A DNA stretch of 18,640 nt, from the NCBI GenBank assembly GCA_016212295.1, contig JACRGO010000019.1:1-18640 (forward strand), in the 5' to 3' direction. The translations under genes and the position numbers were made by a program. The notes below the pieces were generated by a model. The model worked only from the letters and a program-made list of their open reading frames with translations. It did not search any database and was not told the origin of the DNA. The stretch is from Nitrospinota bacterium. Its GTDB lineage: Bacteria > Nitrospinota > Nitrospinia > JACRGO01. Below are positions 1 through 7,431 of this stretch, one piece after another. How positions within the stretch are numbered: position 1 is the stretch's first letter; every line of letters starts with the position of its first letter.

Positions 1-474
1 GCGGTATGTTCCCATACATCGCCTGATTCCCCCTTGGAAAAGGGGGCCAGGGGGATGTAAAAAGACCGCAGGCTCCCTGTAACTATAAAAATTCAGTTTT
101 AAGGAGAACAAAAATAAAAACACGCTGAATAGTTACAAATATTTTTTTGGTTAATAACGAAACTCAGCCATTCGTGCGCCTATCTCTATGAGTTTAGCCA
201 GTATTATGGCGAAATTGCAGGCAATATCTGTATCTTGCTCAAAAAGCAAAAGGATTAAAAGGTTGCTGAGATAGAAAAAGCCGCATCATTTGGGTTTCAA
301 AATTTGATGTAATGTATTATTTATCAATTGGTTGCATTGCTTGCAAATAAGGCTGAAATTGGTTATTAATCAAAAAAATATTAAAAATTGTAATACTTTA
401 AGAGGCAACCTCACACAAAGGCAAGCAGATCACAAAGAAAAAATCTTAGTGCCTTCGTGGCTTTGAATGTGAAG
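1..474. other. Non-coding AT-rich stretch with no supportable gene
   Basis: No open reading frame of convincing length or composition lies here on either strand, and I recognise no tRNA or other RNA gene. The first 60 bases hold a C-run/G-run inverted motif (CCCCCTT followed by AAGGGGG), a style common among dispersed repeats. The remainder is very AT-rich. It could be decayed coding or mobile DNA, but I cannot identify a parent. The right end (about 412-470) resembles the 'gtgccttcgtggctttg' repeat type listed separately. Confidence 0.5.
448..470. repeat. Short 'gtgcctt-gtggcttt' dispersed-repeat-like motif next to argJ
   Basis: The motif AGTGCCTTCGTGGCTTTG sits just beyond the argJ stop. 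It has the same degenerate pattern (alternating gtgcct/ctttg words) as the core of the palindromic element at 6444-6569. A 'cacaaaggca' word of opposite polarity lies just to the left, at about 413-422, so the two could form a weak stem. It is probably a member of a genome-wide repeat family; its function is unknown. Confidence 0.35.
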
Positions 475-1695
475 TCAAGTAGTATATTCCGCGTTAATCC
501 TAACGTAACCATGGGAAAGGTCAGTGGTGAAAATAGAGGCGGTCCCCTCCCCTCTTCCCACCCTCAACAGGACGTTGATCTCTTTTTGCTCCATTATCTT
601 CTTCAACGACGCCTTGTCCACGTCCGCAGACGGGCAGCCTTTTTCCATGATTTTCACGTCTTCAAAAAAAAGCTCGGAGCCATCAGGGTCGAATGCCACG
701 CCCGCGGTCCCGGCGGCGGCAAGAATCCTTCCCCAGTTCGGGTCTTTGCCGAAGAAGGCTGTTTTGACAAGCATGGAATTGGCGATCCTGCGGGCTATCC
801 GTTCCGCCTCTGAGTCCGTGCCGGTCCCTGTTACGCGAATTTCAATGAACTTCGTTGCGCCTTCTCCGTCTCTTACAATGGCCTTGGCCAAGTCCAGGCA
901 GACCGTCTCCAATGCCCAGCGGAAGGCGTCCAGTTCCTCCCCTTCTTCCCGGATTTCGCTGTTTCCCGCGAGACCGTTGGCAAGGCAAACTACCATGTCG
1001 TTGGTGCTAGTCTCTCCGTCCACCGTGATCCGGTTAAAGGAAACATCCACTGCCTCCTTCAAAACCTTTTGCAGCAATTTTTTTTCAATGGAAATATCCG
1101 ATGCAATGAAGGCCAGCATGGTTGCCATGTCGGGCTGAATCATGCCCGACCCCTTCGCCATGCCGCCCACCGTGATTTTTTTTCCCCTGAATTCATACTC
1201 CACGGCGCATTCCTTGGGCACAAGGTCGGTTGTCATGACGGCCTGGGCCGCCTCGCTCCCGCCTTCCTCATGAAGCCTTCCAGCCAAATCAGGAATCCCC
1301 TTTCTGAAACATTCCATTGGCAGTTGGACCCCGATAATGCCGGTGGAGGCTATCAAAACCGATTCCGGAGGAACGCCAAGGCTAGCGGCCGCCAGCCGGA
1401 TTATTTCCACTGTGTTTTCCAAACCCTGCTCACCGGTGCAGGCGTTTGCGTTTCCACTGTTGGCGATAATCGCCTGCGCCTTTTCGGACCTTGACAAATT
1501 CTCCCTGCAAACTCTGACGCTGGAGGCAACCACAATATTAGTTGTAAAAACCCCGGCGGCAACGGCTGGTGGATTCGACCGGACAAGGGCAAGGTCCTTT
1601 TTCCCGGTCTTTTTGATTCCGCAGGAAATTCCAGCCGCGGTTATGCCTTTGACTGCTGTAATTCCGCCTTTAATTGGATTGATTTTCATTGGCAT
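475..1695 (-). CDS. argJ: Bifunctional glutamate N-acetyltransferase / ornithine acetyltransferase
   Basis: A cytosolic arginine-biosynthesis enzyme that moves the acetyl group from N-acetylornithine to glutamate, regenerating N-acetylglutamate; many ArgJ proteins also make N-acetylglutamate from acetyl-CoA. The 406-residue length is normal for the family. The self-cleavage site is visible as KGSGMIQPDMATMLAF, with Thr192 as the expected nucleophile after cleavage between Ala191 and Thr192. The oxyanion-hole pair Thr118-Gly119 (STGIIG) and the NSGNANACTG motif (79-88) are present. Whether it also acts as an N-acetylglutamate synthase cannot be judged from sequence. A GGAG lies 4 bases before the chosen ATG; a second ATG two codons later (first base 1689) is equally possible. 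It follows argC by about 70 bases and is probably co-transcribed with it. Confidence 0.96.
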   Translation of the reverse strand: MPMKINPIKGGITAVKGITAAGISCGIKKTGKKDLALVRSNPPAVAAGVFTTNIVVASSVRVCRENLSRSEKAQAIIANSGNANACTGEQGLENTVEIIRLAAASLGVPPESVLIASTGIIGVQLPMECFRKGIPDLAGRLHEEGGSEAAQAVMTTDLVPKECAVEYEFRGKKITVGGMAKGSGMIQPDMATMLAFIASDISIEKKLLQKVLKEAVDVSFNRITVDGETSTNDMVVCLANGLAGNSEIREEGEELDAFRWALETVCLDLAKAIVRDGEGATKFIEIRVTGTGTDSEAERIARRIANSMLVKTAFFGKDPNWGRILAAAGTAGVAFDPDGSELFFEDVKIMEKGCPSADVDKASLKKIMEQKEINVLLRVGRGEGTASIFTTDLSHGYVRINAEYTT

Positions 1696-1767
1696 TACTC
1701 TCCGTTTTTACTGCTTCAAAAATCCACCCTATGGCAAACAACGAAAGAAAAATTTTCTTCATGGTCT

Positions 1768-2808
1768 TCACGGGAAAAGTCCGGCGCCCTTCAGCCCCGT
1801 TCCTTCCGGGAACCCGAACATCACATTCATGTTCTGGATCGCCGCGCCTGAGGCCCCCTTCACGAGATTATCAATGGCGGTGGTAACGACAAGGGTATTG
1901 CTCCTTGCTTCCAGCGCGATGCCTATATCACAGAAATTGGACCCCAGAACATATCTGGTATTAGCTAGGCTCCCTTTCTCAAGGACGCGGACAAAGGGCT
2001 CGCCTGCGTAAAAATTTGAATAAAGTGTAAGAACCGAATCCAGGTCCTTTCCCTCTCTCAAATCGCAATAAATGGTGCTCAAGATTCCCCGGTTGACCGG
2101 AATAAGATGAGGAGAGAAAGTGATCATGACTTCTTTTCCGGCAATCCCGGCCATTTCCTGCTCCATCTCCGGGGTATGTCTATGGACCGCGATATTGTAC
2201 GCCTTTACTCCCTCGTTGCATTCCGGAAAAAGTAAAGGGAGCCCGGCGTTCCTGCCCGCGCCGGAGGTCCCGGACTTGGAGTCAACCACTATTCCAGAAG
2301 TGGAAATCCAGTCCGATTTCAAAAGAGGCGCAAGCCCAAGGATGGCCCCTGTGGGATAACATCCAGGATTCGCCACGAGCTGGGCGTTCCGGATTAAGTC
2401 CCGATGGATTTCCGGCAGCCCGTAAACGGCCCGTCCCAGCAAGTCTTTTTGGGTATGCGCCGCTCCATACCATTTTTCATAGGTCTGGAAATCCTTCAGG
2501 CGAAAATCCGCGCTTAAATCTATGGCCCTCTTCCCGGCCTTGATCAAATCTCCGACAACATCCATCCCTTCCCGATGCGGGAGGGCGGAAAAAATCAGGT
2601 CGCACCTGTTTTCCAAGTCACTTTTTTTCAAGGACTCGCAGGGAAGGTCAATAAGGCCCAGCAACGAAGGAAAAACACTGGATATTGGAGCCCCGGCATT
2701 TTTCTCCGAGGTCAAAACGCTTATTGCGGCTTCCGGGTGGTTCAATAAAAGCCGGATCAATTCCGATCCCGTATAGCCTGATGCTCCCGCGATACCGACG
2801 CGAATCAT
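1768..2808 (-). CDS. argC: N-acetyl-gamma-glutamyl-phosphate reductase
   Basis: The NADPH-dependent reductase of the third arginine-biosynthesis step, converting N-acetylglutamyl phosphate to the semialdehyde. The N-terminal dinucleotide-binding loop GASGYTG is at residues 8-14. The catalytic cysteine is Cys150 in VANPGCYPTGAILGLAPL. The conserved DLSADFRL segment (97-104) and the region around HRHTPEMEQE are also present. At 346 residues it is full length. An AAGG Shine-Dalgarno lies 7 bases before the ATG. The start is only about 16 bases past the T-run of the terminator after rpsI, so expression needs either readthrough or a promoter overlapping that hairpin. With argJ downstream it forms an argCJ pair. 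Confidence 0.96.
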   Translation of the reverse strand: MIRVGIAGASGYTGSELIRLLLNHPEAAISVLTSEKNAGAPISSVFPSLLGLIDLPCESLKKSDLENRCDLIFSALPHREGMDVVGDLIKAGKRAIDLSADFRLKDFQTYEKWYGAAHTQKDLLGRAVYGLPEIHRDLIRNAQLVANPGCYPTGAILGLAPLLKSDWISTSGIVVDSKSGTSGAGRNAGLPLLFPECNEGVKAYNIAVHRHTPEMEQEMAGIAGKEVMITFSPHLIPVNRGILSTIYCDLREGKDLDSVLTLYSNFYAGEPFVRVLEKGSLANTRYVLGSNFCDIGIALEARSNTLVVTTAIDNLVKGASGAAIQNMNVMFGFPEGTGLKGAGLFP

Positions 2809-2824
2809 ATTTTTGCCTTAGGCC

Positions 2825-2873
2825 AAAAAAAAGGCCATGGAATCAAAACGCATATTGCGTAAACTCCATGGCC
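2825..2873 (-). terminator. Intrinsic terminator after rpsI, immediately before argC
   Basis: On the minus strand a 9-base stem (GGCCATGGA pairing with TCCATGGCC, at 2865-2873 and 2833-2841) encloses a second small stem (ACGCA/TGCGT). It is followed by eight T residues (2832-2825). This is a textbook Rho-independent terminator 25 bases past the rpsI stop codon. Because argC's ribosome binding site follows almost at once, it might instead act as an attenuator. Confidence 0.85.
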
Positions 2874-2898
2874 AAAAGTCAAAATCAGTAAGAAACGT

Positions 2899-3288
2899 TT
2901 ACCGTTTGGAGAATTGGAACCTCTTCCTTGCTCCTTTTCGTCCGTACATTTTCCTCTCTTTGATCCTGGAGTCGCGGGTCAGAAAACCGGCCCTTTTCAA
3001 GGACAACCTGAGGTTGGGGTCCGACTGCAACAAGGTCTTGGCGATCCCGTGCTTGATGGCGGCCGCCTGCCCTATGATTCCACCTCCTGTAACCGATATA
3101 TTCAGGTCATACCGGCTTAAGGTATTGGTAAGGGAGAGCGGGGATTTAATGAGCATCCTGGGGTTATCATTCGGGAAATACTCATTTAATGCTTTTTTAT
3201 TGACCGTGATTTTCCCGTCCCCCACTCTCATCCACACTTTTGCTATAGAGGTTTTTCTTTTTCCGGTCCCGTAAAAAATTTCTTCCAT
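2899..3288 (-). CDS. rpsI: 30S ribosomal protein S9
   Basis: A small-subunit ribosomal protein whose C-terminal tail reaches the P-site tRNA. The 129-residue protein shows the family signatures: YGTGKRKTSIAKV near the N-terminus, GGGIIGQAAAIKHGIAKTL in the middle, the DSRIKERKMYGRKGARKRFQFSKR basic end, and the terminal Ser-Lys-Arg. The gene begins 14 bases after the rplM stop with a GGAG before the ATG, the usual rplM-rpsI arrangement, and ends at a strong terminator. Confidence 0.98.
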   Translation of the reverse strand: MEEIFYGTGKRKTSIAKVWMRVGDGKITVNKKALNEYFPNDNPRMLIKSPLSLTNTLSRYDLNISVTGGGIIGQAAAIKHGIAKTLLQSDPNLRLSLKRAGFLTRDSRIKERKMYGRKGARKRFQFSKR

Positions 3289-3302
3289 TTTTAAAACTCC
3301 GT

Positions 3303-3734
3303 TCAGTTAAGGCTGATTGTTTCAGGTTGTTGAGCCCCATGCGGGTGCTCTGGCCCTGCAAAAACTTTTAATTTCGTAAGCATTTTTCTGCCAAGGCGGT
3401 TTTTGGGAAGCATGCCCTGCACCGCGTTTTTCAGAAGCATTGTCGGGTCCTTTTGCTTGAGCTCCCTGGCTGTGGCCGATTTCAGCCCGCCTGTGAAGCC
3501 CGTATGCCGATAATAAATCTTTCCTTCTTCCTTGTCGCCCGTCAACCGGACTTTTTGAACATTGGTGACAATGACAAAGTCCCCGGTGTCAACGTGTGGC
3601 GTATAGGTTGGTCTATGCTTCCCTCTAAGCATGCCAGAAACCCTAACGGCGATCCTCCCTAAAACCTGGTCCGAGGCGTCTATTACAACCCATTTTCTTT
3701 CAACTGATTCTTTCTTGGCCACATAAGATTTCAT
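3303..3734 (-). CDS. rplM: 50S ribosomal protein L13
   Basis: A large-subunit ribosomal protein that binds 23S rRNA early in assembly. The 143 residues match the family from WVVIDASDQVLGRIA through LRGKHRPTYTPHVDTGD and YYRHTGFTGG to the KVFAGPEHPHGAQQPE tail. It is the first gene of the rplM-rpsI unit. A sigma-70-type promoter candidate lies about 50 bases upstream. The ribosome binding site is only AAGG at a rather long distance. Confidence 0.98.
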   Translation of the reverse strand: MKSYVAKKESVERKWVVIDASDQVLGRIAVRVSGMLRGKHRPTYTPHVDTGDFVIVTNVQKVRLTGDKEEGKIYYRHTGFTGGLKSATARELKQKDPTMLLKNAVQGMLPKNRLGRKMLTKLKVFAGPEHPHGAQQPETISLN

Positions 3735-3782
3735 GATTTTAACAACCTTATAAAGATTTTTTCCTGAAATTTAAGAATATTC

Positions 3783-3812
3783 ATTCTAATGTAATTTATT
3801 CACAAAAGTCAA
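3783..3812 (-). promoter_or_regulatory. Sigma-70-type promoter candidate for rplM-rpsI
   Basis: Read on the minus strand, TTGACT (3812-3807) and TAGAAT (3788-3783) are separated by 18 bases in an AT-rich stretch, about 50 bases before the rplM ATG. Each hexamer differs by one base from the consensus. The position suits a housekeeping ribosomal-protein promoter. Confidence 0.55.
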
Positions 3813-3921
3813 TCTCAATTCCAGAGTTATAAAATATGAGAAGCATGTAGAGAGAAAATTTGAAGGTATTTTTTCAAAATAAAGAACAAAAACATCAAGT
3901 CATTTTGGCTATGCACACCGT

Positions 3922-3953
3922 AAAAAAACGCGCGTCTCCCCTATCAATCGCGC
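3922..3953 (-). terminator. Possible terminator of the flagellar operon
   Basis: On the minus strand a short GC-only stem (GCGCG with CGCGC, loop of about 14 bases) is followed by a run of seven T. It lies about 70 bases past the stop of the last flagellar gene and before the rplM promoter. The stem is short, so the call is moderate. Confidence 0.45.
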
Positions 3954-4020
3954 CTTGAGTCTATCAAACCGATTCTTATATCTTTATAAACCGGCGGTGG
4001 ATAAAGTTCGCTGAAGCCAG

Positions 4021-4641
4021 TTATTTCCTCTTGGCTATCTTGTCGCTAAGCTTGGAGCCGGCCTCGGTGCTCATTTTTTCCAGAATCTTGGCCGCGCTCT
4101 TCCCCTTCATCTTTGAAAGAATCTGGATGGAAATGTCTTCGTCCAGCTTTTCTATCAAGGAGGCCGCTTCGCCCGGCTTCATGGAGGAATAAACCTTTAC
4201 CAGATGTTTTATGCTCCGGTCGATCAGGTCTTCCCTCGCGGTTAGTAGCTGCTCGATTTTCTTTTGAACGTCGTTCATTTTTTGCAGTTTCCCGTCTATG
4301 GTCAACTGCAGCATGTTCAGTTGCTTCTCCCTTTCATCCAGGGCCGCGCTCCTTGCGTCAAGTTCCTCGCCTCTCTTCTTCATGGTTTCCAATATTTCCA
4401 TATTGATTGCTGGAGAAGGAGAGGAGGATTGGTCCGAAGCCGGAGTATCAGCGGACTCGGCCTTGGTTTCAGCGTAAACCGCGGGAGTGTCCGGAATGGA
4501 GATGGACGCGTTAGCGCCGGCCTGGAAATAGTCCAGGAGAAGCATCCCGCTGAAACAAAGCTTCAGGGCTATTAAAAAGATAAAAGCCATTTCTATGTTT
4601 CTAAAATCCAAAAAAATGGCTGGAAGTTTTAAGGCCCTCAT
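4021..4641 (-). CDS. MotE-like flagellar protein (one membrane segment, coiled coil, MgtE-N-like C-terminus)
   Basis: A 206-residue protein with a short basic N-terminus, one membrane-spanning segment (about residues 17-36), a Ser/Pro/Ala-rich linker, a coiled coil (about 80-140) and a C-terminal helical domain (SIKHLVKVYSSMKPGEAASLIEKL, then ILSKMKGKSAAKILEKM). That C-terminus resembles the MgtE intracellular N domain. Proteins of this build are often encoded right after fliJ and are annotated MotE or 'flagellar protein'; in rhizobia MotE is a chaperone for a periplasmic motility protein. Its ATG follows the fliJ stop directly with no gap, so translation is coupled. It is not a magnesium transporter, because the transport domain is missing. 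The exact role here is unknown. Confidence 0.75.
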   Translation of the reverse strand: MRALKLPAIFLDFRNIEMAFIFLIALKLCFSGMLLLDYFQAGANASISIPDTPAVYAETKAESADTPASDQSSSPSPAINMEILETMKKRGEELDARSAALDEREKQLNMLQLTIDGKLQKMNDVQKKIEQLLTAREDLIDRSIKHLVKVYSSMKPGEAASLIEKLDEDISIQILSKMKGKSAAKILEKMSTEAGSKLSDKIAKRK

Positions 4642-5085
4642 TTATTTTTCTCCAGGCTTCCATCGAGTGGAGACGGTTTCGTCAATGAAGCTCTGTTCCG
4701 CCCTGTTTTCCTCGACAAGGTACTCTTGATATCTATGGGACTTCAATATGCTGAATATTTTACGTTTTTTCATGGCCCCCACCACCTTTTCCCGCTGCCT
4801 GTCAACCACCTCTTCAATTTTTTTAATCTTTAAATCCTGCCTCGCCGCCCTCTGTTTCATTCCTTCAATAAAATTGGCATAAAAGAAAAAATCATCCGCC
4901 GTAAAGCTTCCGCTCTCCTTTTTCTGGTCGAGGAGCGAACCGGATTGGGCGGAGTTTTGCAAATATTCAAGCTTCTTGTTGGTCTCAACGGCCAGGACGG
5001 AGCGGACCTTTCCAAGTTCCCTCTTTTCATGGTCTTCCATTTGCCGCCGGTATCTCAAAATTGTGTCCAACCTGAACCGGAACAT
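4642..5085 (-). CDS. fliJ: Flagellar export chaperone / ATPase central stalk FliJ
   Basis: A small (147-residue), highly charged, mostly coiled-coil protein beginning FRFRLDTILRYRRQMEDHEKRELGKV, the typical FliJ opening. In the type III export apparatus FliJ acts as a gamma-subunit-like stalk inside the FliI hexamer. Its ATG shares one base with the fliI stop (TAATG), which points to translational coupling. Sequence similarity in this family is weak, so context carries much of the call. Confidence 0.88.
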   Translation of the reverse strand: MFRFRLDTILRYRRQMEDHEKRELGKVRSVLAVETNKKLEYLQNSAQSGSLLDQKKESGSFTADDFFFYANFIEGMKQRAARQDLKIKKIEEVVDRQREKVVGAMKKRKIFSILKSHRYQEYLVEENRAEQSFIDETVSTRWKPGEK

Positions 5086-6422
5086 TATAATATCTTCTCC
5101 ATTTGCTCAAGGGTCGTGTTGAAATTCACTTTTTCCTTGATCCCCTGTCTTAAAAAGGCGTTGAATTTTTCCAGGACCGAAATAGCCTTGTCGATCTTGG
5201 GGCTGCTGCCTTTTACATAGGCGCCGATATTGATCAGGTCTTCCGCCTCCTTATACGCGGCCATGATGTCCAGCAACTGGTTGGCCATGCCTTTCTGTTT
5301 CGCTGACGCCACGTCCTCCATGACCCTGCTGACGCTGCCCAATACGTCGATGGCTGGATAATGGTTATGGGCCGCCAGCGCTCTGGAGAGCAGTATGTGG
5401 CCGTCGAGAATGGAACGGACAGCGTCGGCTATGGGTTCATTGAAATCGTCCCCTTCAACCAACACGGCGTAGAGTCCGGTGATGGAGCCTTTCCCTTCGT
5501 CCGTTCCGGCCCTTTCCAGAAGTTTTGGGAGCAGCGCGAAAGTGGAAGGGGTAAAGCCACGAGTGGTGGGCGGCTCGCCCACGGCAAGTCCGATCTCTCT
5601 TTGCGCCAGGGCGAAGCGGGTGATGGAGTCCATCATGAACAAAACGTCCTTTCCCCTGGCCCTGAAAAATTCCGCTATGGTAGTGGCCGTATACGCCCCT
5701 CTCAAGCGGACCAGGGCAGGTTGGTCCGATGTGGCCACCACCACCACCGACCTTTTCAGCCCTTCTTCTCCGAGGCTTTCCTCTATGAATTCCCTCACTT
5801 CCCTGCCGCGCTCCCCGATGAGGGCTAGGACGTTGACGTCCGCCGCGGTGTTTCTGGCCATCATTCCCAAAAGGACGGATTTGCCCACTCCTGAGCCTGC
5901 CATGATCCCGACGCGCTGTCCCTTGCCCAAGGTGAGCAGACCGTTTATAGCGCGAATTCCTATGTCAAGTGAATCGGTAATCCTTCTTTTTTTAAAGGGG
6001 TCAGGAGGTTCGTTATACAGGCTGTATGACTCGCCCCTTGGGATGGGGCCTTTGCCGTCCATTGGCCGTCCAAGGCCGTCCAGGACCCTGCCCAGCATCG
6101 CCGGGTGCACGTTGATCCTGGCCTCCTTTTCCCTGGCCACGATCCTGCTGCCAGGAGACACGCCCTTGAGGTCGCCGAACGGCATAACGAGAAGCCGGTT
6201 CTCCCGGAAACCCACGGCTTCCGCGTTGAAGGGTTCTTTTTTCCCTGGGGAATAGATGGAACATTGGTGTCCGACCTGGAGAGGCGGGCCGTCCCCTTCC
6301 ATTGTAAGGCCCACGATTTTCAAGACCTTTCCGGCAAGCACATAGGCCTGTGTGTCCTTGATCACCTTTTTATACCGCGCCAAACCTGAAAAACCGTCTT
6401 GCGCGGGGGCTGAATTTTCCAT
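5085..6422 (-). CDS. fliI: Flagellum-specific export ATPase
   Basis: A cytoplasmic ATPase that energises type III export of flagellar subunits. Counting from the chosen ATG (445 residues), the Walker A loop AGSGVGKS is at about 175-182, the catalytic glutamate lies in GERGREV (about 204), and Walker B VLFMMDS ends near Asp265, followed by the SITRFALAQRE signature. The frame is open further upstream to a GTG, but that extension is encoded by the palindromic repeat, so I start at MENSAPAQ. No clear Shine-Dalgarno precedes this ATG, unlike fliF, fliG and flgC. Confidence 0.96.
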   Translation of the reverse strand: MENSAPAQDGFSGLARYKKVIKDTQAYVLAGKVLKIVGLTMEGDGPPLQVGHQCSIYSPGKKEPFNAEAVGFRENRLLVMPFGDLKGVSPGSRIVAREKEARINVHPAMLGRVLDGLGRPMDGKGPIPRGESYSLYNEPPDPFKKRRITDSLDIGIRAINGLLTLGKGQRVGIMAGSGVGKSVLLGMMARNTAADVNVLALIGERGREVREFIEESLGEEGLKRSVVVVATSDQPALVRLRGAYTATTIAEFFRARGKDVLFMMDSITRFALAQREIGLAVGEPPTTRGFTPSTFALLPKLLERAGTDEGKGSITGLYAVLVEGDDFNEPIADAVRSILDGHILLSRALAAHNHYPAIDVLGSVSRVMEDVASAKQKGMANQLLDIMAAYKEAEDLINIGAYVKGSSPKIDKAISVLEKFNAFLRQGIKEKVNFNTTLEQMEKIL

Positions 6423-6443
6423 GGCGGCAATATAAAGCGTGAA

Positions 6444-6569
6444 GAAGTGACTAAAGTTAAGGAAGGCAAGGCACAAAGGCACAAAGATGGGAAGGCGGAA
6501 GATTCAAGGCTTTGTGCCTCTGTGCCTTTATGCCCCTGTGCCTTGCCTTCCTTAACTTTAGCTCACTTC
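6444..6569. repeat. 126-base palindromic repeat between fliH and fliI
   Basis: The outer arms at 6451-6475 and 6537-6561 are perfectly complementary over 25 bases (beginning CTAAAGTTAAGGAAGG). The pairing extends to 6444 and 6569 with one bulged base. An inner pair, AGGCACAAAG (6477-6486) with CTTTGTGCCT (6510-6519), nests inside. The right arm overlaps the fliH stop codon and the left arm ends about 21 bases before the fliI ATG. It would form a long hairpin in the operon mRNA. It looks like a REP- or MITE-type element, not a terminator, because no T-run follows. Confidence 0.85.
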
Positions 6570-7431
6570 AAACCTCAGGGGTCTTATACGCCTCCTTTTC
6601 AGGCTTTTCCCCTAAAAGTTCCTTCTCTATTTCCCGGAGTTTGGTTTCCACGCGGCTGTCGATTTCCCCGAAGTTTGTTTCAATCACACAACCGCCCCTG
6701 GTTACGGAATTGTCCTTCTTTAAAACAATATTCCTCACGGTACCGAATTCGGATATCACGTCCGCCTTGAAGCTTTCCGCGTATTCAACGTCTTCCGGGT
6801 TCAACCTGACGGTTATGCTTTCCTGCTGGGCGACCTCCTTCATCGCTTCACGGATAACGTCCTGGAGAAATTCGTTGCTCCCGCCAAGCTCCCTATGGAT
6901 CACCTTTAGGCTGAGGGCGTTGAAAAGCTCCATCAACTCGGCCTCGCAATTCTTATATATCAACTTGCGGCAAGCAGCCATTTCCGTCAAGGTTTTTTCA
7001 AAGGCTTCAATGCACGGAAGGAGTTTTTGCTTCCCTTCCTCCCTGCTTTCTTTATATCCGGCCTCTTTCCCGTCCTCGTATCCCTTTTGATAAGCCTCCT
7101 GCTGGATGCGGTCCACCTCGCTTCTGGCATTATCTATCATTTCCGCCGCCTGTTTTTCCGCGTTTTTCAGGTGGGTCTTGATGTCATTTTCTGATGTGAA
7201 TTCGGTTTGAAAACTGAAGGCGTCTTTTTTATTTTTTTCCTTTTGGTCCGTGAAGTTCTCCTCAAAGGAGGAGACCTCCTCTTCCATGCCGTCCGCGTCC
7301 TGGACGGATATAGCGTTCCTTTCATGATTCCCGCGATGGTCCTGGTCCATGCGGGGAAATAACTTTCCTCCTCCAGCCTCGTCAACGGTAAAATCAGGAA
7401 GAAAGAATTTTTCGACTTTATAATTAGACAA
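6568..7431 (-). CDS. fliH: Flagellar assembly protein FliH (export ATPase regulator)
   Basis: Binds FliI and links it to the C-ring and export gate, restraining ATPase activity. It has a variable acidic N-terminus, a long coiled coil with a YQKGYEDGKEAGYKESREEGK segment (the G-x3-G-rich stretch typical of FliH), and a C-terminal half containing ITVRLNPEDVEY and RGGCVIETNFGEIDSRVETKL. I choose the TTG at 7431 (reading MSNYKVEKFF), because GGAG lies 6 bases upstream. A TTG seven codons earlier (7452) is the alternative. The gene overlaps the fliG end by 8 bases. Its last codons touch the palindromic repeat, so the extreme C-terminus may be altered. Confidence 0.9.
   Translation of the reverse strand: MSNYKVEKFFLPDFTVDEAGGGKLFPRMDQDHRGNHERNAISVQDADGMEEEVSSFEENFTDQKEKNKKDAFSFQTEFTSENDIKTHLKNAEKQAAEMIDNARSEVDRIQQEAYQKGYEDGKEAGYKESREEGKQKLLPCIEAFEKTLTEMAACRKLIYKNCEAELMELFNALSLKVIHRELGGSNEFLQDVIREAMKEVAQQESITVRLNPEDVEYAESFKADVISEFGTVRNIVLKKDNSVTRGGCVIETNFGEIDSRVETKLREIEKELLGEKPEKEAYKTPEV

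Noticed and set aside
524-1138. A 204-codon plus-strand open frame across argJ
   Set aside because: It lies wholly opposite argJ, whose catalytic motifs are intact; no recognisable domain.
1337-2011. A 224-codon plus-strand open frame spanning argJ and argC
   Set aside because: It crosses two convincing genes on the other strand and resembles nothing known.
5479-6255. A 258-codon plus-strand open frame across fliI
   Set aside because: It is the antisense shadow of the conserved fliI gene, has no ribosome binding site of note, and is rich in Ser/Pro/Arg as shadows of such genes are.
6423-6482. A longer fliI start (GTG at 6482)
   Set aside because: The added residues come from the palindromic repeat and are absent from FliI proteins; the ATG at 6422 gives a normal N-terminus.
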